Source: Mycolicibacterium duvalii (lineage in GTDB: Bacteria; Actinomycetota; Actinomycetes; Mycobacteriales; Mycobacteriaceae). From it: DNA of 64,000 bases. How positions within the stretch are numbered: position 1 is the stretch's first letter; the number at the start of each line of letters is the position of its first letter. The position numbers and the translations under genes are program-made. The DNA lies in assembly GCF_010726645.1 (NCBI RefSeq), contig NZ_AP022563.1, positions 1,364,001-1,428,000 on the forward strand, read 5' to 3'. The notes beneath the pieces were generated by a model that was not told where the DNA came from, did not search any database, and saw nothing but the letters and a program-made list of their open reading frames with translations. Positions 35,501 through 45,200 of the stretch are shown here, piece after piece.

Positions 35501-36905
35501 TCAGCGCGTCGGCCGTGCGGGCCGACAGCAGCAGCACCTGCGGACCGCCGGCCACCGGCGACGGTGCCGTCGCGGGGGCCTCCTCGAGGACGATGTGGGC
35601 GTTGGTGCCGCCGACGCCGAACGAGCTGACCCCGGCGCGGCGGATGCCGTCCCAGTCCCACGGGCCGTCCTCGTCGCGCACCAGGAACGGGCTGCGGTCG
35701 AGGTGCAGCTCGGGGTTGGGGCTGGTGTAGTGCAGCGTCGGCGGGATGGCGCGGTGCTTCAGGCACAGGATCGTCTTGATCAGGCCCGCGATGCCCGCGG
35801 CGGTCTCCAGGTGGCCGATATTCGACTTCACCGAACCGATGTAGCAAGGGCCGGAACGCTTCTCGGCTGCCAGGTCGAACGCCTGGCGCAGACCCTCGAT
35901 CTCGATCGGGTCGCCGAGCGGGGTTCCGGTGCCGTGGGTTTCCACGTAGCCCACCGTGGATGCGTCGATGTCGGCCACCGCGTGCGCCTCGGCGATCACC
36001 TCGGCCTGTCCGATCGCGGTGGGTGCCGCGTAGGTCATCTTCACCGCGCCGTCGTTGTTCAGCGCCGACCCGCGGATCACCGCGTGGATGCGGTCGCCGT
36101 CATCGACGGCGTCGGCCAGCGGTTTGAGCACGACGACCCCGACCCCGCTGCCGAAGATCGTGCCGTCGGAGCGCACGTCGAACGGCCGGCAGTGGCCGGT
36201 CGGCGAGACCATGGTGCCCGGCTCGTACCAGTAACCGACCTTGTGCGGAACCCGGATCGACGACCCGCCGGCCAACGCGAGGTCGCACTCGCCGTTGAGG
36301 ATGCTCTGGCAGGCCAGATGCACCGCCACCAGCGACGATGAGCATGCGGTGGCCACCGAGATCGCCGGGCCGCGCAGGTTGAGCTGATGAGCCACCCGGG
36401 TGGCGAGGTGATCCTTGTCGTTGAGCAGCGACAGGTTGACCATGTCGAAGCTCGCGCCCTGCCCGATGACCATGCTCGGGTCGTACTGCGACATCAGGTT
36501 GTGCAGCAGGTACCCGCTGGTCGAACTCGTGCCGAACACACCGACGGTGCTCTCGATCTCGCCCGGGTCGAGTCCGGCGTCCTCCAGCGCATGCCATGCC
36601 GCCTGCAGGAACAGCCGGTGCTGCGGGTCGAGCGTGCGCGCGGTGGCCGGGGTGAAGCCGAAGAACTCGGCGTCGAACTCCTCGATCCCGGTCATCAACG
36701 CGGCGCGGCGTACATAGGAGCGGTTGGCCAGCGTCTGCTCGGTGACGCCGCTGTTGAGCAGCTCATCCTCGGACAGGTCGACGATCGACTCCATCCCGAG
36801 ACGCAGATTTCGCCAGAACGCCGACACCGACTCGGCCCCGGGAAACCTCCCGGCCATGCCGACGACGGCGATGGCGTTGTCCGGCAGCGGGTTACCGCTC
36901 GTCAC
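32505..36905 (-). CDS. ppsE: Terminal polyketide synthase PpsE-like (KS-AT-ACP-C)
   Basis: A 1466-residue type I PKS (PpsE is 1488 in M. tuberculosis). KS about 10-440 with C188, H324 and H365. AT about 545-840 with GHSIGE (S634) and HAFHS (730-734), a malonyl-type motif that differs from the VASH of the other modules. ACP near S953 (ELGGDSLIA). A C-terminal condensation-like domain spans about 1010-1466, as in PpsE, which has a weak HHxxxDG site. There is no reductive domain, so the last beta-keto group stays, as needed for a phthiodiolone-type end. GTG start overlaps the PpsD-like stop (GTGA). TesA may assist release. Confidence 0.92.
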   Translation of the reverse strand: MTSGNPLPDNAIAVVGMAGRFPGAESVSAFWRNLRLGMESIVDLSEDELLNSGVTEQTLANRSYVRRAALMTGIEEFDAEFFGFTPATARTLDPQHRLFLQAAWHALEDAGLDPGEIESTVGVFGTSSTSGYLLHNLMSQYDPSMVIGQGASFDMVNLSLLNDKDHLATRVAHQLNLRGPAISVATACSSSLVAVHLACQSILNGECDLALAGGSSIRVPHKVGYWYEPGTMVSPTGHCRPFDVRSDGTIFGSGVGVVVLKPLADAVDDGDRIHAVIRGSALNNDGAVKMTYAAPTAIGQAEVIAEAHAVADIDASTVGYVETHGTGTPLGDPIEIEGLRQAFDLAAEKRSGPCYIGSVKSNIGHLETAAGIAGLIKTILCLKHRAIPPTLHYTSPNPELHLDRSPFLVRDEDGPWDWDGIRRAGVSSFGVGGTNAHIVLEEAPATAPSPVAGGPQVLLLSARTADALTQARTALSDELAAEDELNLADAAYTLARRRKEPHRLAAVVDDPQHAVAVLGNDEHDNVFVGQGPEAQTEAAADRVVFLFPGQGAQHIGMARGLYDTEPVFAEHFDACATAFGQELGYDLRAEVFDGAGRNLERTDRAQPALFTVEYALAKLIESYGVRPSALAGHSIGEYAAAAFAGVFDLPTAVKAVSMRARLMHASARGVMVAVALSPDAITEYLSDDVDLAAVNDPGNCVVAGSEEAIRTFQARLAEKGIVARRVRTAHAFHSRLMDPVIPEFSAFMSRLTLNAPQITLLSNVTGAPMSAAEATDPTTWARQIRATVRFADELDLLLSDPNRVVVEVGPGGALTSSAVRHPRWSANHRAVRLMRHQAQNRSDRDTFLLALGQLWAAGVEVDWTPLSGAQPHMISLPGYPFERQRHWIEYNAGAAWLSGRAAGNGAVTGPGSAAAATSSKSQMEAALQGIWCQCLGVATVDTTANFFELGGDSLIAISVAMTASKQGLDLTPQDLYENQTIASLARTLVARYAEGGLARHSLTEEANPPVPPNVAHFLDHGLRDGGRWRMPVVLALRSDISVDAVRTVLGAVANHHDVLRAHIVEHAGTWEQRIAEPGEFTELTVRSLPDGVASGSPQEREAVLEVLTEQLAEHQLLTAPLTASYVHGVPGGSNYLTISVHGIAGDETSRDILVTDIFTAIHQLLADEEITLTPVPTSWREWSQRCAALATHPAVLESRDYWVQTATGATVNMVGAEASEPPRADDMKRLSAGLTVAETGEVDDARRRLRLPVEEILLAALSRTVAATVGEGAVAVDLGGRGRLVLKPDVDLQRTVGWFTTVHPVLLRSASEKSASAGEVLDDVRETLKAVPHYGIGYGLLRYNYAPTARVLGSARPADILVSHMGTIPDVPGEQPDDAPVRFDSDTAMPVRDSVSGLGHPIELRVYRTGGVLHLDWWYDSRRLGPTDVESLARQFSTALLDLTREALAENEMESGSGELALVDLS

Positions 36906-39900
36906 AGTCGTTGTCCTACCTTTCGCCGGGCCGCCGCCCGCTGACGGGCCGCGGCTCGTTGCTGCACCCGGTCACGCACCGCGTTGGGCCGATCGCCCGA
37001 GTCGTCCTCGGCGAGGCCGAGCTGGCGGATCAGGTCCACGGCAAGGTCAGCCAGCGTAGCGCCCTGCAGGAGCAGGGCGACCGGCGGCTCGACACCGAAG
37101 TCACTGCGCACGGTGTTGCGCATGCGCACCGCCATCAGCGAATCCAGGCCGAGCTGGGTCAGCGGCTGGTCCACGGCGATCGCGTTCTCGTCGGAGAAGC
37201 CCATGATCGCCGAGATCCGGCGGCGCAGGCGCGCCACCACGACGCGGTGCGCCTCCCCGGCCGCCATCTCGCGCAGCGCGTCGGTGCCGGCCCAGTCATC
37301 GTCCTCGTCCAGCGCCCCCAGTTCGGCCACCAGATTGGTGAAGAACCCGAGCTTGGCGATCTCCGGGAACGCCGCCGCGGCGCGGTCCAGCCGAAGCCGT
37401 GCCACCCCGATGCGGGTCGGGGCGCCGGCCACCACGGTCTGCAGCGCCTCGATGCCCTCGTCGGTCGACATCGGGTCGAGCACGCTGAACGTCAAGGTCT
37501 TGGCCAGGCCCACATCGGCCCACTGACCCCAGTTGATCGCGGTGGCCGGGACGCCGGTGGCGCTACTCCACCCGACGAACGCGTCGAGCCAGGCGTTGGC
37601 GCAGGCGTAGGACGCCTGCCCCGGCGAACCCAGCAGCGAGGCGACCGACGAGAAACCGACCCACCAGTCCAGCTGCCGCTCGCGGGTGGCCTGGTGCAGC
37701 CGCGCCGCGCCGGTGGCCTTGGGCGCCCAGATCCGGTCCAGGCTGTCCTCGGACATGGCGGCGACCAACTGGTCGTCGAGCACCGCGGCGGAGTGGATCA
37801 CGCCGCGCAACGCGCGCCCGGTGGCCTCGGCGGCGCCGACCAGCCGCTCAGCGGTGCCCGGTTCGGCGATGTCGCCGAGCACCGTGACCACCTCGCTGCG
37901 CTCTCCCCAGCTCTCGAGCGTGGCCGCGACCTCGTCGGACGGTGCGCTGCGGCCGTTGAGCACGACCCGTCCGGCACCGTTGTCGACCAGCCAGCGCGCC
38001 ACGGTCAGGCCGATGCCGCCCAGGCCGCCGGTCACGATGTACGCACCGTCGGAGCGCACCACCGGTTCCGCACGCCGCGCCGGAACGGTCGCGCGGACCA
38101 GCCTTTCGACCACGCGCCGCCCAGCGCGGCGCGCGATGACGTCGTCGCCGCCGTCGGCGTCGAACTCGGTGGCCAGCACCGCCGCGGCGTCGGCATCGGT
38201 GTCCAGGTCGACCAGCGTGGCACGCAAATCGGGGTTCTCGTAGGCCAGCACCCGCACCAGCCCGCGCAGGGCTCCGACCGCGGGGTCACCGGCCTCGCCG
38301 TCATCGACGATCAGACCGTTTCGGCTGACCAGCCACAGCCGCGGTGGTTTGCCGTGCCAGCCCGTGCTGACGGCGCGCACTGCGCTCGACACCGCCCACA
38401 CCAGGTCGCGGGCCCGGGTCAATGCCCCCGCGTCGGACTCGTCGAAGGTCACGCTGTCGAGGAAGACGACCACCCCGATCGGCGGCCGGTCCGGATCGGC
38501 CGCCGCCGTCGCGAACGCCTCCCCCACGGCTGACTCGTCGTCGAGCGCCGCGGTGACCACCCGCCGCGCGTCGGTGCCGAACCGTTCGGCGAACTCACGG
38601 GCCCGGCCCTGAGCGCCGGCGCCCTCGGTCAGCACCAGCCAGCTTCCCGGCGGCACGGCACCCGCACCGGCGGGCGCCTCCTGCCAGGCGGTGTCGAAAA
38701 CCTTCTGCGACAACGGCAACGGCACCGTGCGGCGCTGCACGCGGCGCAGGTACACCCCCGTCACCTCGGCGGTGACGTGGCCGGCCTGATCGGCCAGCGT
38801 GACCCGGCCGATGGCATCGCCACTGTCGGAGTCCATGCTGACCAGCTCGGCGCGGCAGCGGGCCCGTCGGCCGACATCGCCGAACACCCGGATCGACTCC
38901 ATCGCGACCGGCAGGTAGGTGACCTCGGCCCCCTCGGCCAGCGATTCGGCGCCGATCGCCGCGGCCAGACCCTGCAGGGCGGCGTCGAGCATCACCGGAT
39001 GCAGCCGGATTCCGCGGTGCGCGGTGGCTTCCTCGGGCAGCACGATCTCGGTGTCGGCCCAGCCGTCGGCGGACCGCGCGATCCGCGTCAGTGCGGCGAA
39101 CGCGTGCCCGTGGTGGGCGCCGGTGCGGCGCAAGGCGGTGTAGAAATCGCTCGGCGAGATCGTCGACGCCGACGCCGAGCCGGATCCACCGGTGGGCAGG
39201 GTCGCCGATTCGGCGCCTTCGGCCTTCTCGATGCGGGCCAGGGCATGCCGGGTCCAGTTGCCGTCCTCGGAGCGCGAGTGGATCTCCACCCGCAGTTCGT
39301 CACCGTCGCGCAGCAGCTGCGTGGTCAGCCGCGTACGTGCATCCAGTGGCAGCATCTGGTCCACTTCGAGCCGCTTGACCGCGACACCGGACGCGTCGAC
39401 GCCGAGCGCCTCGCAGCCGGCGGCCAGCGCGATCTCGGCAAAACCGGCGCCCGGCATGACGGGTTGGCCGTGCACCTTGTGATCGAGCAGCCACGGGTGC
39501 AGCTCGGTGCCCACGTCGGACTGCCAGGCGTGCCCGCCGCCGACCGGCAGCTCGACGTGCATGCCCAGCAGCGGATGCGCGCCGGTGTACTCCAGACCCG
39601 CCGAGGTGTTGGCGATCCAGTACCTGGTGTGCAGCCACGGCGTCGGCGGCAGGTCGATCACCGCGGACGCCGGAGCGTCGTCCTGATCGGCGGGCGGACG
39701 CAGGCTCGCCAGCTGTGCGTGGAATGCCAGCGTCTCGTCGGAGTCGCGGGTCACCGTGCCCAGCACCTTCGCGCTGGGGGCCGGGGTCAGCGCGGCCAGC
39801 GACTCGGTGATCGCGTGGGTCAGCAGCGGGTGCGGGCTGATCTCGACGAAGTTGGCGTGGTCGGCCGCGGCCTGGGTGACCGCCTGGTTGAACCGCACCG

Positions 39901-42298
39901 GGTTGCGCAGGTTCGCCTGCCAGTACTCGGCGCTGAACAGCGGCGCCGAGCCGGTGTAGCCGACAGTGCTCAGCAGCGGGATCTTCGGGGTGGTCGGCGC
40001 CAGGTAGGCCAGCGCCTCGCCGAGCTCGGGCAGGATCGGATCGATGGTCGGGTGATGGGAAGCCACGTCCACCTCGACGCGGCGCGCCAGCAATCCCTTG
40101 GCGTCGACGATCGCGATCAGTTCGTCGACGGCCTCGGGCGGGCCCGCGATGACGGACTGTTTCGGGGACGCGTAGACCGCGACGGTCACCTCGGGCCGGT
40201 CGGCGATCAACCTCTCGGTGGCGGTCGCGTCGAGTTCGAGCACCGCCATCGCGCCCTGCCCGGACAAGCGCTTCATCAGCCGCGACCGGGTCGAGATCAC
40301 GTCCAGGCCCTCGGCCGGGGTCAGCGCGCCGGCGACCACCGCCGCCGACACCTCCCCCATCGAGTGGCCGATCACCGCGTCGGGCTCCACCCCGTAGGAC
40401 CGCCACAGCGCGGTCAGCGCCAGCTGCATGCCGACGATCACCGGCTGGATGCGATCGATGCCGACCACCGGCTCACCGGCCTCGAGGGTCTGGCGCAGCG
40501 AGAAGCCGGCCTTCTCGGCGAAAATCGGTTCCAGCTCGTCGACCGCGGCGGCGAAGGCCGGCTCCTCGACCAGCAGCCGCTTGCCCATGCCGGCCCATTG
40601 CGCGCCCTGCCCGGAGTACAGGAACACCGTGCCTGCTCCCGCGGGTGCGGTGTGCGCCGCGACCACCCCGGCGGCCGGCTGGCCCGCGGCCAGCGCCCGC
40701 AGCCCGGCCACCGCATCAGCGTGGTTGCGTGCCGCGACCGTGGCCACCGTGGCGTAGCGGCTGCGCCGCGCCAGGGTGCGGGCCACGGCGGGCAGGCTGA
40801 CGGCCGTTCCGGATTCCTGTAACCAGTCGGCCAGCGCGCCCGCGGCGGCCGAGAGCCGTTGCGGGCTTTTGCCCGACACCACCAGCGTGGTCACCGACGG
40901 CGCGTCGCCCGGCGCCGCCGTCGTGGTCTCGGGTCCCTGCTCGAGGACGATGTGCGCATTGGTGCCACCCATGCCGAACGACGAGACGCCGGCGCGGCGC
41001 GGACCGTCCTGGGCGGGCCACGGCGTCGACTCGGTCGGCACGAACAACCGCGTCTTGGACGGGTCGATCGACGGATTCCACTGCGAGAAGTGCAGGTTCG
41101 GCGGGATCGCGCCGTGGCGCAGCGCCAGGACGGTCTTGATGAAGCCGGCGGCACCGGCCGCAGCCTCCAGATGGCCGAAGTTCGTCTTGACCGCCCCCAG
41201 CGCGCACGGGGTCTCGCCCTTGCCGTACACCGCGGCCAGCGCGTCGAACTCGATCGGATCACCCAGAGCCGTTCCGGTGCCGTGGGTTTCGATGAGGTTG
41301 ACCGACCCGGCGGTCACGTCGGCCGAGCGCAGCGCGCGGGTGATGACGTCGCGCTGGGACGGGGCGTTCGGGGCGGTCAGGCCGTTGGACCGGCCGTCCT
41401 GGTTGACCGCCGAGCCGCGCACCACCGCGAGCACCCGGTCGCCGTCGCGGACGGCGTCGGTGAGGCGCTTGAGCACCACGATGCCGGCACCCTCGCCGCG
41501 GACGAAGCCGTCGGCGCGCGAATCGAACGCGTGGCAGCGCCCCTTCGGCGACATCATTCCCCACTTGGCAAGGGCCAATTGGGTTTCCGGACGCAGATTG
41601 AGGTTGACACCACCGGCCAGCGCGAGGTCGCTCTCGCGCATCCGCAGGCTCTGGCAGGCCAGATGGATCGACACCAGCGACGACGAGCACGCCGTGTCGA
41701 CCGCGACCGCCGGTCCGCGCAGGCCCAGCAGGTAGGCGATGCGTCCCACCGTGACGCTGTGGGCGTTGCCGGTCGCCGAGTACGGATCGATGGTGTCGGG
41801 GTTGCCGCCGGAGGCGTTCTGATACTCGTTGTAGTACACGCCGAGCATCACCGCGGTGCGGGTCTCCCCCAGCTGGTCAGGCGCCAGGCCGGCGTTCTCC
41901 AGTGCCTCCCAGGCGACTTCGAGGCTCAACCGCTGCTGCGGGTCCATCGCCAGCGCTTCGCGCGGGGTGATGCCGAAGAAATCGGCGTCGAAGCCGTCGA
42001 TGTCGGACAGGTAGGCGCCCCACTTGGTCGGCATCCGGCCCGGCGCCAGCGGGTCCGGGTCGTAGAACGCCTCGGCGTCCCAGCGGTCCTTCGGCACCTC
42101 GATGACGGCGTCGGTGCCCGCGGCCAGCATGTTCCAGTACTGTTCGGGCCCGTTCACCCCGCCCGGCAGCCGGCAGCCGATTCCGATCACCGCCACCGGC
42201 TCGGCGCCCGCGATGCGGGACGCCTTCTCGAACTGCTCCGAGAGCGCCCCGCGCTGCTCGGCGTTCATGCCGGAGATACGGTCGAAAATCGTCTTCAT
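36902..42298 (-). CDS. ppsD: Polyketide synthase PpsD-like (KS-AT-DH-KR-ACP)
   Basis: A 1798-residue type I PKS (PpsD is 1827). N-terminal docking helix (1-33), KS with C204, H339 and H376, AT with GHSMGE (S646) and VASH (745-748), DH with HxxxGxxxxP (H940-P949) and DxxxQ (D1105-Q1109), KR with GGLGGIG (1424-1430) and S1551/Y1564/N1568, ACP S1720. The tail ends in an Arg/Ala-rich helix (RQRAAARQRAAARRK pattern) as in PpsD. There is no ER; in M. tuberculosis the trans-acting ER Rv2953 serves PpsD, and no such gene is in the window. The docking helix (FDRISGMNAEQR) resembles that of PpsB as I remember it. Start and previous stop share TGATG. Confidence 0.9.
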   Translation of the reverse strand: MKTIFDRISGMNAEQRGALSEQFEKASRIAGAEPVAVIGIGCRLPGGVNGPEQYWNMLAAGTDAVIEVPKDRWDAEAFYDPDPLAPGRMPTKWGAYLSDIDGFDADFFGITPREALAMDPQQRLSLEVAWEALENAGLAPDQLGETRTAVMLGVYYNEYQNASGGNPDTIDPYSATGNAHSVTVGRIAYLLGLRGPAVAVDTACSSSLVSIHLACQSLRMRESDLALAGGVNLNLRPETQLALAKWGMMSPKGRCHAFDSRADGFVRGEGAGIVVLKRLTDAVRDGDRVLAVVRGSAVNQDGRSNGLTAPNAPSQRDVITRALRSADVTAGSVNLIETHGTGTALGDPIEFDALAAVYGKGETPCALGAVKTNFGHLEAAAGAAGFIKTVLALRHGAIPPNLHFSQWNPSIDPSKTRLFVPTESTPWPAQDGPRRAGVSSFGMGGTNAHIVLEQGPETTTAAPGDAPSVTTLVVSGKSPQRLSAAAGALADWLQESGTAVSLPAVARTLARRSRYATVATVAARNHADAVAGLRALAAGQPAAGVVAAHTAPAGAGTVFLYSGQGAQWAGMGKRLLVEEPAFAAAVDELEPIFAEKAGFSLRQTLEAGEPVVGIDRIQPVIVGMQLALTALWRSYGVEPDAVIGHSMGEVSAAVVAGALTPAEGLDVISTRSRLMKRLSGQGAMAVLELDATATERLIADRPEVTVAVYASPKQSVIAGPPEAVDELIAIVDAKGLLARRVEVDVASHHPTIDPILPELGEALAYLAPTTPKIPLLSTVGYTGSAPLFSAEYWQANLRNPVRFNQAVTQAAADHANFVEISPHPLLTHAITESLAALTPAPSAKVLGTVTRDSDETLAFHAQLASLRPPADQDDAPASAVIDLPPTPWLHTRYWIANTSAGLEYTGAHPLLGMHVELPVGGGHAWQSDVGTELHPWLLDHKVHGQPVMPGAGFAEIALAAGCEALGVDASGVAVKRLEVDQMLPLDARTRLTTQLLRDGDELRVEIHSRSEDGNWTRHALARIEKAEGAESATLPTGGSGSASASTISPSDFYTALRRTGAHHGHAFAALTRIARSADGWADTEIVLPEEATAHRGIRLHPVMLDAALQGLAAAIGAESLAEGAEVTYLPVAMESIRVFGDVGRRARCRAELVSMDSDSGDAIGRVTLADQAGHVTAEVTGVYLRRVQRRTVPLPLSQKVFDTAWQEAPAGAGAVPPGSWLVLTEGAGAQGRAREFAERFGTDARRVVTAALDDESAVGEAFATAAADPDRPPIGVVVFLDSVTFDESDAGALTRARDLVWAVSSAVRAVSTGWHGKPPRLWLVSRNGLIVDDGEAGDPAVGALRGLVRVLAYENPDLRATLVDLDTDADAAAVLATEFDADGGDDVIARRAGRRVVERLVRATVPARRAEPVVRSDGAYIVTGGLGGIGLTVARWLVDNGAGRVVLNGRSAPSDEVAATLESWGERSEVVTVLGDIAEPGTAERLVGAAEATGRALRGVIHSAAVLDDQLVAAMSEDSLDRIWAPKATGAARLHQATRERQLDWWVGFSSVASLLGSPGQASYACANAWLDAFVGWSSATGVPATAINWGQWADVGLAKTLTFSVLDPMSTDEGIEALQTVVAGAPTRIGVARLRLDRAAAAFPEIAKLGFFTNLVAELGALDEDDDWAGTDALREMAAGEAHRVVVARLRRRISAIMGFSDENAIAVDQPLTQLGLDSLMAVRMRNTVRSDFGVEPPVALLLQGATLADLAVDLIRQLGLAEDDSGDRPNAVRDRVQQRAAARQRAAARRKVGQRL

Positions 42299-45200
42299 CA
42301 GATACTGCTTTCGCTACCGCTCGAGGCGGACTCGACGCTTTCGAACAGCGAGTCCAGCACGCTGAACGAGTCGTCGGTGATCTCCTCGAGCTCCTCGTCC
42401 GGCTCGTCTTCCGGGGTGATCAACTCGGCGATGTGGGCCGCGAACGACGCGATGGTCGGGTTGTCCCACAGCATCGTCGCCGAGAGGTCCACGCGCACCA
42501 GGGCTTTCGCATCCCGGAGCAGGTTCATCGCCATCATCGAGTCCATGCCCAGGTCCGGGAACGGCATGTCGAAGTCGAGCGCGGTATCCGGCATCCCGAG
42601 TTCGCGGGCCAGGATGGCCCGCAACCGGGTGCGCAGCTGCTCGAGCCGCTCGGCGGCCGACATCGCCGACCAGTCGACGAATTCCGCTGCCGCACTCGCG
42701 GTGTCGTCCATCGCCGGTACCGGTGTCGACTCCACCGCGGAGAAGGTCAGTCCGCGGACGTCGACGCACGGGCGGCCGTCGAGGGTTCTGACCGTCACGT
42801 CGACGACCAGGTCGTTGGTGCCGTCGCTGCTGTCGCGGCGCAGCGCCTCGACCACCACCTCGGTCCCGGCCGCCGCCGCGTCCGCCCACAGCGTCTCCAC
42901 GCCGGCGGGCAGCAGCAGCTGCGGATTGTCCTTGTCGGCCAGGCGCGCGACATGCACCGCGGCGTCCACCAGCGCCGCGGTCAGGGCGGTGGTGTCGGCC
43001 TGCGGCAGCGTGATGCGCGCGCGCACGGCGCTGCCGGCCGCGGCGCTGTCGCCGACGGTCCAGTCGAACGGCTGGCCCTCGATGCCCCAACTGTGCTGCA
43101 ACTCGGCGATGACCGCCGCGTCGTAGCCCTCGCCCTGGATCGCGCCGACGGATACGCCGGCCGGAGCGGGGGCCTCGGTGACGATGCGGGCACTGGCATG
43201 CCGGGTCCACCGCTCGGCGGGGGTGTCGGCCGTCGCGCTGGTCGACACGGTCAACGCGCCGCCGTCGGCGACGACATGGACCACGCGCCGCTGACCGGCC
43301 ACGATCGGATACTCGAACCGCACGTCGGTGACCGCCGCGGCCTCCAGCGCTCCGGCCGCCGCTGCCAGGGTCTCCAGCAGAACCGACACCGGCACCACCT
43401 CGACGCCGCGCACCCGGTGCGCGTGCGGGTAGGGCTGGGCCTCCGGCAGCAGCCGGGACCGCCACACCGTCTGGTGCCCTGGTCCGGCCTCCTGCTCGCC
43501 GAGCAGCGTGCCGTACACAGGTTCGGCCACGTCGCCCAGATCGCCGATGTCCGCGTCAGGACCGGCCAGGACATCGTCGAGCGCGCGCACCGGCGCACGC
43601 ATCCGGTAGGCGTCGGCGAGGTGGCCCCAGTCGGCGCCGACGACGGCGCAGTGCACGCCGGCCTCCGGACTCAACACCGCGGGCAGCATCCGGATCGCGG
43701 CGTCGTTGGGCATCGGCTCGAGGCCGGCCGCGGCCAGCGCCGGATGGATGTCCGCCCAGGTCTTCCACAGGCCCCAGTCCACGACGGTGGCCGCCAGGCC
43801 GAGGGCGCGGCGGGCGTAGGCCAGCGTGTCCATGAACGCGTTGCCGGCGGTGTAGTGCGACACCGCGCGCGATCCGAGGATCCCGGTGATCGACGAGAAC
43901 AGCACGAACCGGCGCACCGGGGTGGCCAGGGTCAGCTTGTGCAGCACCGCCGTGACGTCGAGCTTGGACCGGAACATCGTGCTCAGGTCCTCGTCGGTCA
44001 TGTCGGTCAGCAGCGCCTCTCCGCCCGACAGCGCGGCCAGGTAGATGCCGTCCAGCGGCGGCAGGTCCGTGCCGAAGCGCCCGAACAGCTCACGCATCGC
44101 GGTCTCGTCGGCCGCGTCGGCGGCCACCTCCACCAGCGAGCAGCCGTGGGCGGCCACCTCGGCGGCCAGTTCGGTCAGCTGCGAGCCGCGCCGCGACACC
44201 GCGACCACGGTGGCCGCGCCCATCTCGGCGAGCTGACGGATCAGATACGGGCCGACGTTGCCCGTCGCGCCGATCACCAGATGGCTGGTGTCGGGCTCCA
44301 GGCGGGTCAGCGTCGTCGCGGGCATCGACGCCCGGCGCAGGCGCGGCACGTGCCGCACACCGCCCTGGTAGACCGCCTGGTCGTCGCGGTTCGCGTCGCC
44401 CTCGCCGGCCGCGGCTTCGCTGCGCAGGTAGCGCGCCACCAGCTCGGCCGGTGCGGATTCGTCGACGTCGATGATCGCGCCCCAGAACTCGGGGTTCTCC
44501 ACGGCCAGGGTGCGCACCTGCCCCCACAGCACCGCGTGCACCGGGTTGGCCCGGTCCCCCTCCTCCAGCGGTTGCGCGTTGCGGGTCACCACATACAAGC
44601 GCGGCGCGTCCGCGCCGAGTGTCGACAGCGAACGGGCAAGCGCGCGTAGCGATCTGAACAGCGCGTAGCCCTCGGCGACGTCAAGGCGCGCCGAGCGCAC
44701 CGGCGGCGCGAAGACCACGCGGTCCGCTCCGGTCAGCGCCTCCCGGAGCGTCGCGGCAGCGGCCTCGTCGGCCAGGGTCGACGGATCGAGGGTCTGCGCG
44801 TTTCCGCCCAGGGTGCGGGCCAGTTCGGCACCGGTCTCCGGGTCGGCGATCACCAGCCACGACGCGCCGTCGGTATCGGTGCCCTGCGGCAGCTCCCGGG
44901 CCGGCCAGGCCAGTGTGTGGAACCACGGATGGTGTTGCGCCGCCGGCGAACCCGATGCGATATCGGCACCGTTGCGGGCCGCCGAGTGCGGAGCCGGGGC
45001 GGCCGCCGGGTCGGTGTCGGCCACCGGGGTGATCCAGTGCCGGGTGTGATGCCACGGCGTGGTCGGCAGCGGCACCCACGGCTGCGCCGGGTGGGGCACC
45101 TTCGGCGGCCGAATCGTATGTGCGGCATTGAGATTCGTCCGGAAGGTCAGGGTGTCGTTGGCGTCGCGCGCCAGCGTGCCCAGGCAGTGGTGATGGTGCT

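Noticed and set aside
33420..36341. Plus-strand open frame of 973 codons opposite the PpsE-like gene
   Set aside because: Composition is Arg/Gly/Ala/His-rich with no domain, and it lies fully antisense to a PKS with all motifs. It is a GC-rich shadow frame, as are similar long frames opposite the other PKS genes.
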